Shown in pieces: positions 7,957 through 16,795 of a DNA stretch of 64,000 bases; the stretch's first letter is position 1; each line of letters opens with the position of its first letter. The notes below the pieces were generated by a model. The model did no database searches and was not told the origin of the DNA. It saw only the letters and a program-made list of their open reading frames with translations. Source of the stretch: CAXMRP01 sp965216515 (GTDB lineage: Bacteria; Pseudomonadota; Alphaproteobacteria; Rhizobiales; Afifellaceae); assembly GCA_965216515.1 (NCBI GenBank), contig OZ244173.1:1426001-1490000 (forward strand). The letters are read 5' to 3'. Position numbers and translations under genes: made by a program.

Positions 7957-9125
7957 TCAATGATCTCGAAATGCTTCAGGTGCCTGTCGGTTATCGAAAT
8001 GCCCAGCCCCGGCTTGCTGTCATCCAACTGCAGGAATCCGTCCGCGGCGGCCGGATCGCCCTCGAATATGTAGTAAAATAGCTCGTTGCCGACCTCCACG
8101 TCGAAAACCGGAAAATATTCGCTTATCGGGCAGTTCGCATTCGCCATGGTCAGGTGGTAGTTGTGCATCTGTCCGGCATGCGGGATCACCGGGATCTGAA
8201 AAGCCTCGGCGACTGCATTGATCTTTTGCGCCGCGGTGATCCCTCCGACACGGTTGGTGTCATATTGCAGCACGCTCACGGCGCCGGATTGCAGAAGCTG
8301 CGCGCACCCCAATAGCCCGAATTCGTGCTCGCCGCCGGAAATCGGAATCGGCCCTTTATTCAGCTGCGCATATCCAGGGATGTCGTCTGCGATAACCGGC
8401 TCTTCCAGCCAGCGCGGCTCGTATTTCTCCAGTTTGGGCAGCATCCGGCGGCTATAGTCGAGGTTCCAGCCCATATAGGCTTCCAGCATCAAATCCCGGT
8501 CATAGCCGATCACCTCGCGCACGGCCGCAACGCGCTTCAGGTTCTCGCGCATTCCGGCCATGCCGTCCTTGGGACCGTAGCCGAAGCGGGATTTGAAAGC
8601 CTGGTAGCCGCCCTTCATCGCCTCTTCCGCCTCTGCCTGCATCGCTTCGGCCGGCCCCGCATAAAGTTTGGAATAGTAGACCGGGATCTTTTCTTTCGTT
8701 CGCCCACCCAGGAGCTTGAATACCGGTTTGCCGGCAAGCTTGCCCATCAGGTCCCAGATTGCGATGTCGATCGCTGAAATTGCGGTCATGCCGATCCCGC
8801 GGCGGCCCCAGGCATGGGTGCGACGGTACATCTTCTCCCACAGATAGGCATAATCGAAGGGATCCTGTCCGATCACGAGCGGCGCGTACCAGTCGTCTAT
8901 GGCCTTCTTGACCACGGTGGGGGCGAGCGCCGCATTTCCTATGCCGACAGTCCCGCAATCGGCTTCGACTTCGCATGTGAGCCACTGGTGGAAACGGAAG
9001 GAGGTCATCGCATCGCCACGCTCGTAGAGCGCATCGGAGGCGTTTGTGCAGAAATTTCCCGACGGTGGCACGGTCGGACCGGTCCAGTTCCAGACCCGCG
9101 CGCGGACGGATTTGATTTTGGTCAT
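7953..9125 (-). CDS. Mandelate racemase/muconate lactonizing enzyme family dehydratase (rhamnonate-dehydratase-like)
   Basis: A 390-aa enolase-superfamily protein. The N-terminal capping domain has VEADCGTVGIG, as in L-rhamnonate dehydratase. The barrel has the RRGIGMTAISAIDIAIWDLMGKLAGKPVFKLLGG signature. Metal-ligand positions appear in LMLEAYMGW, WLEEPV and ISGGEHE, and the catalytic His is in VIPHAGQMHNYH. The first metal-ligand position reads Glu where most family members have Asp. It sits directly after tctA (adjacent, no gap) and overlaps the aldolase gene. It probably dehydrates an imported aldonate to a 2-keto-3-deoxy acid. Confidence 0.9.
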   Translation of the reverse strand: MTKIKSVRARVWNWTGPTVPPSGNFCTNASDALYERGDAMTSFRFHQWLTCEVEADCGTVGIGNAALAPTVVKKAIDDWYAPLVIGQDPFDYAYLWEKMYRRTHAWGRRGIGMTAISAIDIAIWDLMGKLAGKPVFKLLGGRTKEKIPVYYSKLYAGPAEAMQAEAEEAMKGGYQAFKSRFGYGPKDGMAGMRENLKRVAAVREVIGYDRDLMLEAYMGWNLDYSRRMLPKLEKYEPRWLEEPVIADDIPGYAQLNKGPIPISGGEHEFGLLGCAQLLQSGAVSVLQYDTNRVGGITAAQKINAVAEAFQIPVIPHAGQMHNYHLTMANANCPISEYFPVFDVEVGNELFYYIFEGDPAAADGFLQLDDSKPGLGISITDRHLKHFEIIE

Positions 9126-10625
9126 CTATTCACCCGTAGAGATAATCGGAGAGCGCTGACGGAACAACAAACCCCACAGCGGGCGTCCAAAAAGCGCCAA
9201 TGCCGTCAAAACGAAAAAGAAAAGCGAGAGCGGCCGGGTGGCCATCAGCCACCATTTTTCATCGAGCATTACCATCGACTGGCCCAGGCGCTGTTCCAGC
9301 ATGCCGCCGAGTATCAGGCCTATGGCCAGCGGCACGACGGAGAAACCGTAGCGCCGCATGAAAAATCCGAGGACACCGGAGATCAGGGCGATCCAGACGT
9401 CCAGCATCGACTGATCGAGCGCATAGGCGCCGACGATGGAAAAGATAAACACACAGGGCCACAAGACCTGCACAGGGATCAGTGTGACGCGGGCGAAGAC
9501 CTTGGCGCCGTACAGACCCACGGCGAGAAACATGAGGTTGACCAGCATCATCGACCAGAAAATTGAGAATGCGAAACTGGCCTGTTCGGTGAACATCGTC
9601 GGTCCGGGACGCAACCCGTGCACCATCAGACCCGCCAGGATTACCGCCGCCGTGGGCGAACCCGGTATACCGAGCGCCAGCGTCGGCACCATCGCTCCAC
9701 CGGTGGCGGAGTTGTTCGCCGCCTCCGACCCGGCGATGCCCTCCGGCGCGCCCTTGCCGAATTCTTCGGGCGTTCTCGACCAGCGCTTGGCCTCGTTGTA
9801 ACCGATCATGGAGGCGACCGTGGCGCCCTCGGCCGGCAGGATGCCGATGAAGGTGCCGATGCCGGATGATCTGAGTATCGTGCGCCAGACGCGGGCATAA
9901 TCCTCGCGGCCCGGCAATTTGATCGCCTTCATGGTGATCCGCTCGCGCACCACGTCGAGATTGGAGGCCTGCACCAGAAGCTCCGAAATGCCGAATACGC
10001 CGATCATCACCGGCACGAAACCGATACCGTCGCGCAACTCGGGCACATCAAATGTGAAACGCTCAACCGAGGTCATCAAATCCGTGCCGACTGTCGCCAG
10101 GAGCACCCCGAATGCGCCCGCGATCAGGTTCTTCGTCGGCGAGCCGTCGCCGATCGTGGCCAGCATCGACAAGCCGAAGATGGTCAGCGCGAAATATTCG
10201 GGCGGAGCGAAATTGTAAGCCGCGCGGGCCAGCAGCGGCGCGGCCGCCATCAGCACGATCACGCTGAACACCCCGCCGATTGTCGAGGACACAACCGCCA
10301 GCCCCAACGCCCGCCCGGCTTCGCCGCGCTGCACCATCGGGTAACCGTCAAGGCACGTGGTCGCGCTGGCGGATGTGCCCGGCGTATTGATCAGGATCGC
10401 GGTAATCGCCCCGGCGAAAGTGGCCGAGCAGTAGATCGCCGTCAGTACGGCGATAGCCGCCACCGGTTCCATGGTGATTGTGAACGGCAACAACAGCGCC
10501 GCACCGGTCGTCGCATTCAGCCCCGGCAGTGCACCGATCACAACGCCGCCGAGTGTCGCCAGGATCAGGAGCCCCAATAGCGAGGGATTGGCGAGCGCCG
10601 TCAGCCCCGCGAGAAACGCCTCCAT
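9126..10625 (-). CDS. tctA: Tripartite tricarboxylate transporter large permease TctA
   Basis: A 499-aa inner-membrane protein with about 11-12 hydrophobic helices. It has the TctA hallmarks GALPGLNATTGAALLLPFT near the N-terminus, TPGTSASATTCLDGYPM, IGILPAEGATVASMIGYNEAKRW and AANNSATGGAMVPTLALGIPGSPTAAVIL. It forms the main translocation subunit with TctB and the TctC binding protein, driven by an ion gradient. tctB ends 4 bases upstream and the dehydratase follows without a gap. Confidence 0.95.
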   Translation of the reverse strand: MEAFLAGLTALANPSLLGLLILATLGGVVIGALPGLNATTGAALLLPFTITMEPVAAIAVLTAIYCSATFAGAITAILINTPGTSASATTCLDGYPMVQRGEAGRALGLAVVSSTIGGVFSVIVLMAAAPLLARAAYNFAPPEYFALTIFGLSMLATIGDGSPTKNLIAGAFGVLLATVGTDLMTSVERFTFDVPELRDGIGFVPVMIGVFGISELLVQASNLDVVRERITMKAIKLPGREDYARVWRTILRSSGIGTFIGILPAEGATVASMIGYNEAKRWSRTPEEFGKGAPEGIAGSEAANNSATGGAMVPTLALGIPGSPTAAVILAGLMVHGLRPGPTMFTEQASFAFSIFWSMMLVNLMFLAVGLYGAKVFARVTLIPVQVLWPCVFIFSIVGAYALDQSMLDVWIALISGVLGFFMRRYGFSVVPLAIGLILGGMLEQRLGQSMVMLDEKWWLMATRPLSLFFFVLTALALFGRPLWGLLFRQRSPIISTGE

Positions 10626-10629
10626 CGCC

Positions 10630-11091
10630 TCACCCGTACCAAAGCGTGGTCAGCAACCCGCGCGGAAAGCGGATGCGGAAGGCAAGATCGAACAAAAAGA
10701 ATACCGCCGCCGGCACGACAAGTCCGACCATGCCCAGAGCCGGGACACGCCGCTCGCCCCAGACGATCGCCAAAAGCACCGCGAACACGCCAAGTGCGAG
10801 GAAGAAATCCACCAGGGTCACCAACGCAAACACGCCCATCAGCGCCAGGCTGGTCCAGGTCTTGCCGGCGATTCGGTCGGCCACGCGCACCGGATCGAAT
10901 ATCACCATCAGGATCGCCAAAATCACGATCAACCCGGAAACAAGCTGAGGGAAATCAGAGGGTTGGATGCCGCGCTTGAGAATCGGCGGCATCCGGTCAA
11001 AACCGGTTGTAATCCAGAATACTGCCGCGCAGAACGCGATGATGGCAGCCGAAACCAGCCAGTGTTCGAGGTGACGTCCGTTCTTGTCCAT
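10630..11091 (-). CDS. tctB: Tripartite tricarboxylate transporter small permease TctB
   Basis: A 153-aa membrane protein with four hydrophobic helices (for example HWLVSAAIIAFCAAVFWITT, FPQLVSGLIVILAILMVIF). The GFDRMPPILKRGIQPSDFPQLVSG segment is typical of TctB. It lies between tctC and tctA in the normal order for this transporter class. The length agrees with the family. Confidence 0.9.
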   Translation of the reverse strand: MDKNGRHLEHWLVSAAIIAFCAAVFWITTGFDRMPPILKRGIQPSDFPQLVSGLIVILAILMVIFDPVRVADRIAGKTWTSLALMGVFALVTLVDFFLALGVFAVLLAIVWGERRVPALGMVGLVVPAAVFFLFDLAFRIRFPRGLLTTLWYG

Positions 11092-11151
11092 GCCCTGATC
11101 CCCGCAGCGTGGACGCGGCAGGCAGTCCGGCTGCCCGCCGCGACATGGAGT

Positions 11152-12123
11152 TTATTCGATGAAGCCCAGCTCCTTTAGAGCCGACTGCATGTCGGTGACC
11201 ATTGTCTCGATCTGGGCGCCCCAGACATCGGCGCCGGCGACCGAAGTGCTGTCCAGGCCGACTGAAGTCAGGAAACCCTGATACACGGTGTGGCCCATGG
11301 ACTTCATAAGCGCTTCCTCGATCTTGGCCGCCACGTCTTCCGGCGTATCCTTGTGGACGACAAAGCCGCGGACGGTCGAGAAGCTAACCGGGATATCCAT
11401 TTCCTTGGCGGTGGACACGTCGGGAAGCGCAGACATTCGCTCATCAGCCAGCACAACGATCGGGCAGATATCGCCAGCCTCGATCTGGCTGCCGGCTTCC
11501 GCCAGGTTCAGGACGGCTGCGTCCACGGCACCTGCCACCAGCTGCGTGGCCAGTTCGCCACCGCCGTCGAACGGCAGGATTTTCGGGGTTTTCATGCCGC
11601 CCTTGACGGTGAACATAAACGCCGAGACATCGTCGATATTGCCGACATGGGTTGTGCCGTACGTGATCGGCGCCTCTTTCTGCTTGGCGACAAAGTCCGC
11701 AGCGCTTTCGTAGGCACCACAACGGACCATCAGAATTTGAGGATCGTCGGTCCCGCGGGCAATCGGGCGGATATCGTCAAGCGTCATCTTGGTCTTGCCC
11801 TTCGCCAATTCAGCAGCATGACCGATGGTGAACGTCAAAATGGTGTATCCGTCGGCCGGCAGGTCCATGTAATAATCCATCGCCGCCGTGCTGCCGCCGC
11901 CGCGTTTGTTGACCACAACCATGTCCTGTTTGAGTTCGCGCCGCGCCCGCAGCATCATCATTCGCGTGGTCACGTCCGTGCCACCACCGGCGCCGGCATG
12001 GGTTACCACCTCAATGGTTTTGGACGGATAATCCTCCGCGACCGCGGTGTGCGAAACGACGGCAAGTGCCGCACCGGCACTGATAGCCAGCCACCGAAGC
12101 CGGTGACGCTTTGAAAGCTCCAT
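11152..12123 (-). CDS. tctC: Tripartite tricarboxylate transporter substrate-binding protein TctC (Bug family)
   Basis: A 323-aa periplasmic receptor. A signal peptide (RHRLRWLAISAGAALAVVSH, cut after TAVA) is followed by EDYPSKTIEVVTHAGAGGGTDVTTRMM, the usual Bug opening, and DGYTILTFTIG. The ATG at 12121-12123 is chosen because GGGAGAG lies just upstream and the signal peptide starts there; the open frame extends further without such support. It is the first gene of the leftward operon. Its promoter, with TTGCAT and TACCAA boxes 17 bases apart, overlaps an UxuR-like palindrome. Confidence 0.93.
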   Translation of the reverse strand: MELSKRHRLRWLAISAGAALAVVSHTAVAEDYPSKTIEVVTHAGAGGGTDVTTRMMMLRARRELKQDMVVVNKRGGGSTAAMDYYMDLPADGYTILTFTIGHAAELAKGKTKMTLDDIRPIARGTDDPQILMVRCGAYESAADFVAKQKEAPITYGTTHVGNIDDVSAFMFTVKGGMKTPKILPFDGGGELATQLVAGAVDAAVLNLAEAGSQIEAGDICPIVVLADERMSALPDVSTAKEMDIPVSFSTVRGFVVHKDTPEDVAAKIEEALMKSMGHTVYQGFLTSVGLDSTSVAGADVWGAQIETMVTDMQSALKELGFIE

Positions 12124-12177
12124 TGTACTCTCCCTAAGATTAGCCGGCTGTGATTTGTCGGGCCAGCTCGCAAGGTA

Positions 12178-12191
12178 TTTGGTATGCCAAA
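12178..12191. promoter_or_regulatory. UxuR/ExuR-like palindromic operator upstream of tctC
   Basis: TTTGGTATGCCAAA is an inverted repeat (TTTGG/CCAAA) close to the TTGGTATACCAA core bound by FCD-type GntR regulators such as UxuR and ExuR. It overlaps the proposed -10 box (TACCAA on the minus strand, 12179-12184), while a -35-like TTGCAT lies at 12202-12207 with 17 bases between. A regulator bound here would block transcription of the tct operon, which encodes a GntR/FCD protein itself. Confidence 0.6.
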
Positions 12192-12523
12192 ATTCCAAAT
12201 TATGCAAGCAGATTGGAAATCTGGCGGCCTCCCGGATGCCGCCTGTGCGGAAAATTGCCCGACCAGGCCAGAACACGGGAACGAACGTTCCCGTTCGGTC
12301 GATTCTGAGGGACGGCCATGACGAAAACCGGGGAAATTCGGCAACCGGCGATCCGCGGGCGGCAATGCCGCGAGCCGATGGGCGGCATCGTCGCCGCCGA
12401 AGGCATCACGCCAAGGCAACATCCCGGCACGATTGCCGCGCTGATCGGAACGGCGCTGCGTTTGATCCGGCAGGCCGGGATCCATTCAGTTCGCTGATCC
12501 TGGCAACCCGGTCTCTCTGGCAA
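12192..12523. other. Gap between the tct operon promoter and the upstream ldh gene
   Basis: Apart from the tctC promoter at its left side no further gene was seen in about 330 bases. Open frames here lack family motifs. There is no obvious hairpin-plus-T terminator for the upstream dehydrogenase gene. Confidence 0.5.
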
Positions 12524-13609
12524 TCATGACGCGGCAGCGAGGTAGGGCGTAACGTCGACAGACACGTTACGGGCCGTTTGGAGGATACCGTCCACGGTTT
12601 CCCGATTGAGGGGAATACCGTCTCGCCGGAAGTTGACGGCGAACTCGTCCTCAAGCTCGCCGGGTGTAAGCAACCGCTTGGCGCCCGGCGCGCATCGGCT
12701 TTGCCTGATTTCGGCGAGGATATCGTCGACTTCGCTGCGCAGTGTAGAGTCGTCGACGAAAAAACGCGGATCGACCACACAACAGAAATGCCCGTCGCGG
12801 CCGGGGATCGGGCCATCGATCATATTGCCCAGCCGCGTTCCATATCCGGCGCCGCTGAGCAGCGTCGACAACATGCCCACCGCCATGCCCATGCCGACGC
12901 CCTTGTGACCACCGACAGGCCGGATCAGGCCGGTGAGCGCGGCGGCGGCGTCGGTTGTCGGCCGCCCGCTGGCATCAAAAGCCCAGTTCTCCGGGATGGA
13001 TGCACCTTTCTGGGCATAAACACGGATCTTGCCGTGCGCCGTTTCACCAAAGGCGATGTCAAGGATGAAATCGCCGCGCTCACCGCCCGGAATGCCAATT
13101 CCCAGCGGATTGATCCCCACGATCTTCTCCGCACCGCCCCAGGGCGCCATCGTCGGCAGCGCATTCGAACCGGCAAGGCCGATCATGCCGCGCTCAACAG
13201 CCATGGAAACGAAAAAATGCATGGTGCCACAATGGTTTGAATTGCCGACGCTGGCGAAAGCCACGCCAAGCTTCGACGCGCGGGCAATCGCTTTTCGCAT
13301 GGCCAGCGCGAGCCCGATCTGACCCATCGAGTTGCCGCCGTCGACCATGAGTGCAGCGCCCTGTTCCAAGACAAGCCGAGGCGTTCCGCGCGGATCGACG
13401 CCCTCGCTCGTCAGTTTCGCGACATAGTCCGGAACGCGAAGCACGCCGTGAGAGTGAATGCCGCGCAGGTCGGCGTGAACCAGGCTCTCCGCCAGAAGAG
13501 CGGCGTCGGATTCACCCATTTCGCAGGCTGAAAATATTCGGGTTGCGGCTTCGGTCAGCGAATCCGCCGAGACACGGATATCCTCGGCACTTTTGGGATA
13601 TTCAGCCAT
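12524..13609 (-). CDS. Malate/L-lactate dehydrogenase family oxidoreductase (first copy)
   Basis: A 361-aa NAD(P)-dependent dehydrogenase of the Ldh2/YlbC/YiaK family. Motifs include DLRGIHSHGVLRVPDYV, VDGGNSMGQIGLALAMRKAI, FASVGNSNHCGTMHFF and LPTMAPWGGAEKIVGINPLGIGIP. The ATG at 13609 is chosen since the family N-terminus (SADSLTEAATRIFSACEMGESDAALLAESL) begins just after it. It is the last gene of the dctPQM operon. The probable substrate is a 2-hydroxy acid or imine delivered by the TRAP transporter. A paralogue lies at 22065-23144. Confidence 0.9.
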   Translation of the reverse strand: MAEYPKSAEDIRVSADSLTEAATRIFSACEMGESDAALLAESLVHADLRGIHSHGVLRVPDYVAKLTSEGVDPRGTPRLVLEQGAALMVDGGNSMGQIGLALAMRKAIARASKLGVAFASVGNSNHCGTMHFFVSMAVERGMIGLAGSNALPTMAPWGGAEKIVGINPLGIGIPGGERGDFILDIAFGETAHGKIRVYAQKGASIPENWAFDASGRPTTDAAAALTGLIRPVGGHKGVGMGMAVGMLSTLLSGAGYGTRLGNMIDGPIPGRDGHFCCVVDPRFFVDDSTLRSEVDDILAEIRQSRCAPGAKRLLTPGELEDEFAVNFRRDGIPLNRETVDGILQTARNVSVDVTPYLAAAS

Positions 13610-13637
13610 CGCAACAGACCTTTCTGCACTCCGGATA

Positions 13638-14732
13638 TCAGAACGCCCCCGGCCGGACGCGTTTGAGGAACGGCTTGCGCGCCACCAGGGGATCGGTGCC
13701 GGGCGCATCGTCGGGTGGCGGGGCAAACGGCCGCACGAGAATATCGGACCACTCGACCGGATGGCCCATATGCTGAAAGAGCGAAAAGCATCCGCCGCCA
13801 GGGCGCGGCAGGCCTTCGGGTACCAATCGGTCCTCCTCCGTACACAACCAAGCCTCGGGTTCCGGCTCATCTTCCGCCCACAGGCGGTAGCGGACACGCG
13901 CGACCCCCCCCGCCGCCGCGATCTGGTGACGCACACGATATCTTGTATCTCGGACAACGCGGCAGGACGCGGCCGGATCTGTGGCGACGGCCCATTCGCG
14001 CCGATCACCCGAATGGTCGCCCCAAGCCATGAAGGCGCGCGCGCCATCGGTCGGGCTGAGCGCGGCCATACCCCCCGAACACCAGCCGACCTTGATGCCA
14101 CGCGCCGGCACGCCATCCACGAGCCCGGCGAAGAAATCGGCAAGGCCCAGCCACTTGGCGCCAAGGGTTTCGGTAAATCGCACGGCGAACGTCGCCTCCT
14201 GATTCGCGGCAAACGGGCCGAGAACGAGGAGGGAATCAGGCGCAACCGGTCCGCGCGACCGTATCACGTTCGCGGTCCGGTCGAGTTCGAATGCACCATT
14301 GACGGTCTGACCCAACTCCTGAACGGTGCCGAAAACGGACAGGTCGCGAAGGTCGAGGGGCAAGGCGAGCGGTTCCGGGTTCCAGTCGAACCGCATTCCG
14401 GTCCGGTGTTCCGCGCCGGCCGCATCCCGAATGGCAATGCCGATGCCGTTTTCGCCGATGCGCAGAGCCGGATCTTCCGCTGCAACCTCGACGCAAAATT
14501 CACCTTGATCGCGCAACCGCAATTCGGCGGGCGTCGTCTTGTAACCGTTCAGCCAGTCGACGCCGAAATCCGGTTCCTGTTCCACATAGAGCGGCCGGGC
14601 ACCGGTCATATTGAGATCGAATGTCCCGCCCGCGACGGGAAACGCGGCATCAACCAGGCGCCCCGGTATGGTCACGTCGCGATATCGCCGACGGAAAATC
14701 TGCTTGGTGCCGTAGGTGAGGCGGATCGGCAT
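13638..14732 (-). CDS. Unrecognised 364-aa protein between dctM and ldh
   Basis: I do not recognise this family. It has no signal peptide or membrane helix. The composition is rich in beta-strand-like alternation (FCVEVAAEDPALRIGENGIGI, RYRVRHQIAAAGGVARVRYRLWAED), suggesting a soluble all-beta protein, perhaps two sandwich domains. Notable stretches are YVEQEPDFGVDWLNGYKTTP, VGWCSGGMAALSPTDGARAF and MGHPVEWSDILVRPF. Its ATG directly abuts the dctM stop and the ldh gene starts 28 bases after its end, so it is clearly part of the TRAP operon. A role in handling the transported substrate is likely but unproven. Confidence 0.7.
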   Translation of the reverse strand: MPIRLTYGTKQIFRRRYRDVTIPGRLVDAAFPVAGGTFDLNMTGARPLYVEQEPDFGVDWLNGYKTTPAELRLRDQGEFCVEVAAEDPALRIGENGIGIAIRDAAGAEHRTGMRFDWNPEPLALPLDLRDLSVFGTVQELGQTVNGAFELDRTANVIRSRGPVAPDSLLVLGPFAANQEATFAVRFTETLGAKWLGLADFFAGLVDGVPARGIKVGWCSGGMAALSPTDGARAFMAWGDHSGDRREWAVATDPAASCRVVRDTRYRVRHQIAAAGGVARVRYRLWAEDEPEPEAWLCTEEDRLVPEGLPRPGGGCFSLFQHMGHPVEWSDILVRPFAPPPDDAPGTDPLVARKPFLKRVRPGAF

Positions 14733-16097
14733 CTAGCGCATCATGTTCGACGGCAGCCACAGGGCGATCTGTGGAAAGGCCATAATCAGCGCCAGCCCGA
14801 TCAGCTGCAGGAGAACGAACGGGATAACGCCCACATAGAGCTGTTCGAGCTTGAGCGGTATCGGCGAAGCGCCCTTGACGTACAATATCGCAAAGCCGAG
14901 TGGCGGCGTCAGAAAAGATGTTTGTAGATTTACCGAGGCAAGGATCGCGAACCAGACAACGATATCGCCGCGATCCAGGATATGATCGCCGAGATCGATG
15001 ACAGCAAGGACCGGCGCGACAATCGGCAGCACTATCAGTGTGATCTCGATCCAGTCGAAGAAGAAACCCATGATGAAGATCGCCGCCATGATGACGATCA
15101 ATATGCCCCAGCCGGACAGGCCCAAACCATTCAGGGTCTCGACGATGAGCTGATCGCCGCCCAGCACGCGAAAGACATAGGCGAAAGCCGTCGCTCCCAT
15201 CAGAATGACAAAAATCATGGCATTGATCAGCAGCGTCCGATCGATGACGCTTCGCAGCATGGCATAGGTGAGCCGCCCCTTCATCGCCGCCAGGGCCAAA
15301 GCACCGAAGGCGCCGATCCCGGCCGATTCCGTGACGGTCACCCAACCGGCGAAAATCGATCCCAAAACAAGCCCGATGAGCGCCAACGGCGGCATGAACG
15401 TGCGCAAGACCATCCACAATAGCGGTTCGTTGCCCATGTCGCCGCCAGACATGTCGATCGGCGGCGCCAGGTCCGGCTTCAGCATCGTGATGATGATGAG
15501 ATACGCAAGATACAGACCGCCCAGCATCAATCCCGGCAGCAACGCGGCCATGAACAGTCCGATCACCGAGATGGACAGCATGTCGGCCATGAAAACCAGC
15601 ATGATCGACGGTGGGATCAGGATACCGAGCGTTCCCGAAGCAGCGAGCGTACCCGTCGCCAGCGGCACGCTGTAGCGTTGTTGCAGCATTGTCGGCAGGG
15701 CGAGCAGGGTCAGCATAACGACCGAGGCGCCAATTATTCCCGTTGTCGCAGCCATGATGACGCCGAGTACGGTGACAGCGATGGCCAAGCCGCCCGGCAC
15801 GCGCCGCAGAACGATTTGCAAACAGCGCAACAGATCGTCGCCAATGCCCGATCGTTCCAGCATGTTGCCCATAAATACGAACATGGGAATCGAAACGAGG
15901 ACAATGTTCTCCGCAATACCGCCCCAAATTCGGGGCGCAAGGCTGAAAAACTGAATCAGCAGGAAATCGCCGGTCAGCCATCCGACGAATCCATAAAACA
16001 GTGCGACGCCGCCAAGCACCAATGCAACCGGGTATCCGGTGAAGAACAAGGCCACCAGCGTCAGGAACATCAGGACGGGCAGAAGGTCGCCGATCAT
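14733..16097 (-). CDS. dctM: TRAP transporter large permease DctM
   Basis: About 454 residues with 12 or more hydrophobic helices. It has the DctM family opening MIGDLLPVLMFLTLVALFFTGYPVALVLGG, then PMFVFMGNMLERSGIGDDLL, GTLGILIPPSIMLVFMADM and GVIPFVLLQLIGLALIMAFP near the end. The ATG at 16097 matches the usual family start; a GTG 24 bases upstream (16121) is the alternative. It forms the sodium-driven translocation channel with DctQ. The next gene starts immediately after its stop. Confidence 0.93.
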   Translation of the reverse strand: MIGDLLPVLMFLTLVALFFTGYPVALVLGGVALFYGFVGWLTGDFLLIQFFSLAPRIWGGIAENIVLVSIPMFVFMGNMLERSGIGDDLLRCLQIVLRRVPGGLAIAVTVLGVIMAATTGIIGASVVMLTLLALPTMLQQRYSVPLATGTLAASGTLGILIPPSIMLVFMADMLSISVIGLFMAALLPGLMLGGLYLAYLIIITMLKPDLAPPIDMSGGDMGNEPLLWMVLRTFMPPLALIGLVLGSIFAGWVTVTESAGIGAFGALALAAMKGRLTYAMLRSVIDRTLLINAMIFVILMGATAFAYVFRVLGGDQLIVETLNGLGLSGWGILIVIMAAIFIMGFFFDWIEITLIVLPIVAPVLAVIDLGDHILDRGDIVVWFAILASVNLQTSFLTPPLGFAILYVKGASPIPLKLEQLYVGVIPFVLLQLIGLALIMAFPQIALWLPSNMMR

Positions 16098-16139
16098 GCC
16101 GGTTGCCGGTCCTGGTGACACCCCGCCCGCCGCCTGTGG

Positions 16140-16688
16140 TCATTCACCATGGTTGGTCGCCGGATCAAGATGGGGGCGGACACCCCTGAGCACCAGAATG
16201 CAGCGCGCCGCCACGGCGGCGCCGGCAAGGCCAAGCAGAAACAGGCCGATCGGAATCGTGCTCTTGATGATGAAACGGTACGGCAATCCTCCGGGCATGC
16301 GCGAACCTTCCAACCGTTCAAACGCGCCCCAGGCATAGGTTGTGGTGAAATAGAAGATGACCGCCACATAGGGAGCAAGAAAGAAAATGATACCGAACAG
16401 TTCGATCCACGCGCGCCGCCGTTCCTGCATCCGATCGCGCAACAGGTCGATGCGGATATGGGCGTTCCGCACATAGGCGTAGCCGGCCGCAAGCGTGAAC
16501 AGAGCGGTATGGAAATGCCACTCCAGTTCTTGGACCGCCAGCGAGGCGAGGACGAGGAAACGCCGCGTCACAACATCGAAAACGATCGCCGCGATCATCG
16601 CCAGAAACAGCCAGCCGACAAGCCAGGCAATCGCCGAGAGGACGCGCGACAGCTGGCGGTCGATGGCCATCAGCGAATCGTCGGTCAT
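16140..16688 (-). CDS. dctQ: TRAP transporter small permease DctQ
   Basis: A 182-aa protein with four hydrophobic helices. It contains the DctQ signature SLAVQELEWHFHTALFTLAAGYAYVRNAHIRIDLL, with the conserved Glu-Trp and NAHxRIDLL segments. It lies between dctP and dctM in the standard order. The C-terminal tail after the fourth helix is Arg-rich and ends HLDPATNHGE. Confidence 0.92.
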   Translation of the reverse strand: MTDDSLMAIDRQLSRVLSAIAWLVGWLFLAMIAAIVFDVVTRRFLVLASLAVQELEWHFHTALFTLAAGYAYVRNAHIRIDLLRDRMQERRRAWIELFGIIFFLAPYVAVIFYFTTTYAWGAFERLEGSRMPGGLPYRFIIKSTIPIGLFLLGLAGAAVAARCILVLRGVRPHLDPATNHGE

Positions 16689-16795
16689 GGAATCGGCCTG
16701 TATTGTGTCATAACAACGGACGACGCCAATGACGGGTACGCCGGCAAGCGAATGGCGAACCCGTCAAGGCGTGCATTGCGAGCGTCAGGAGACGG

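Noticed and set aside
14650..16143. 497-codon minus-strand open frame
   Set aside because: It is an alternative frame of dctM on the same strand with His/Arg-rich composition and no membrane helices.
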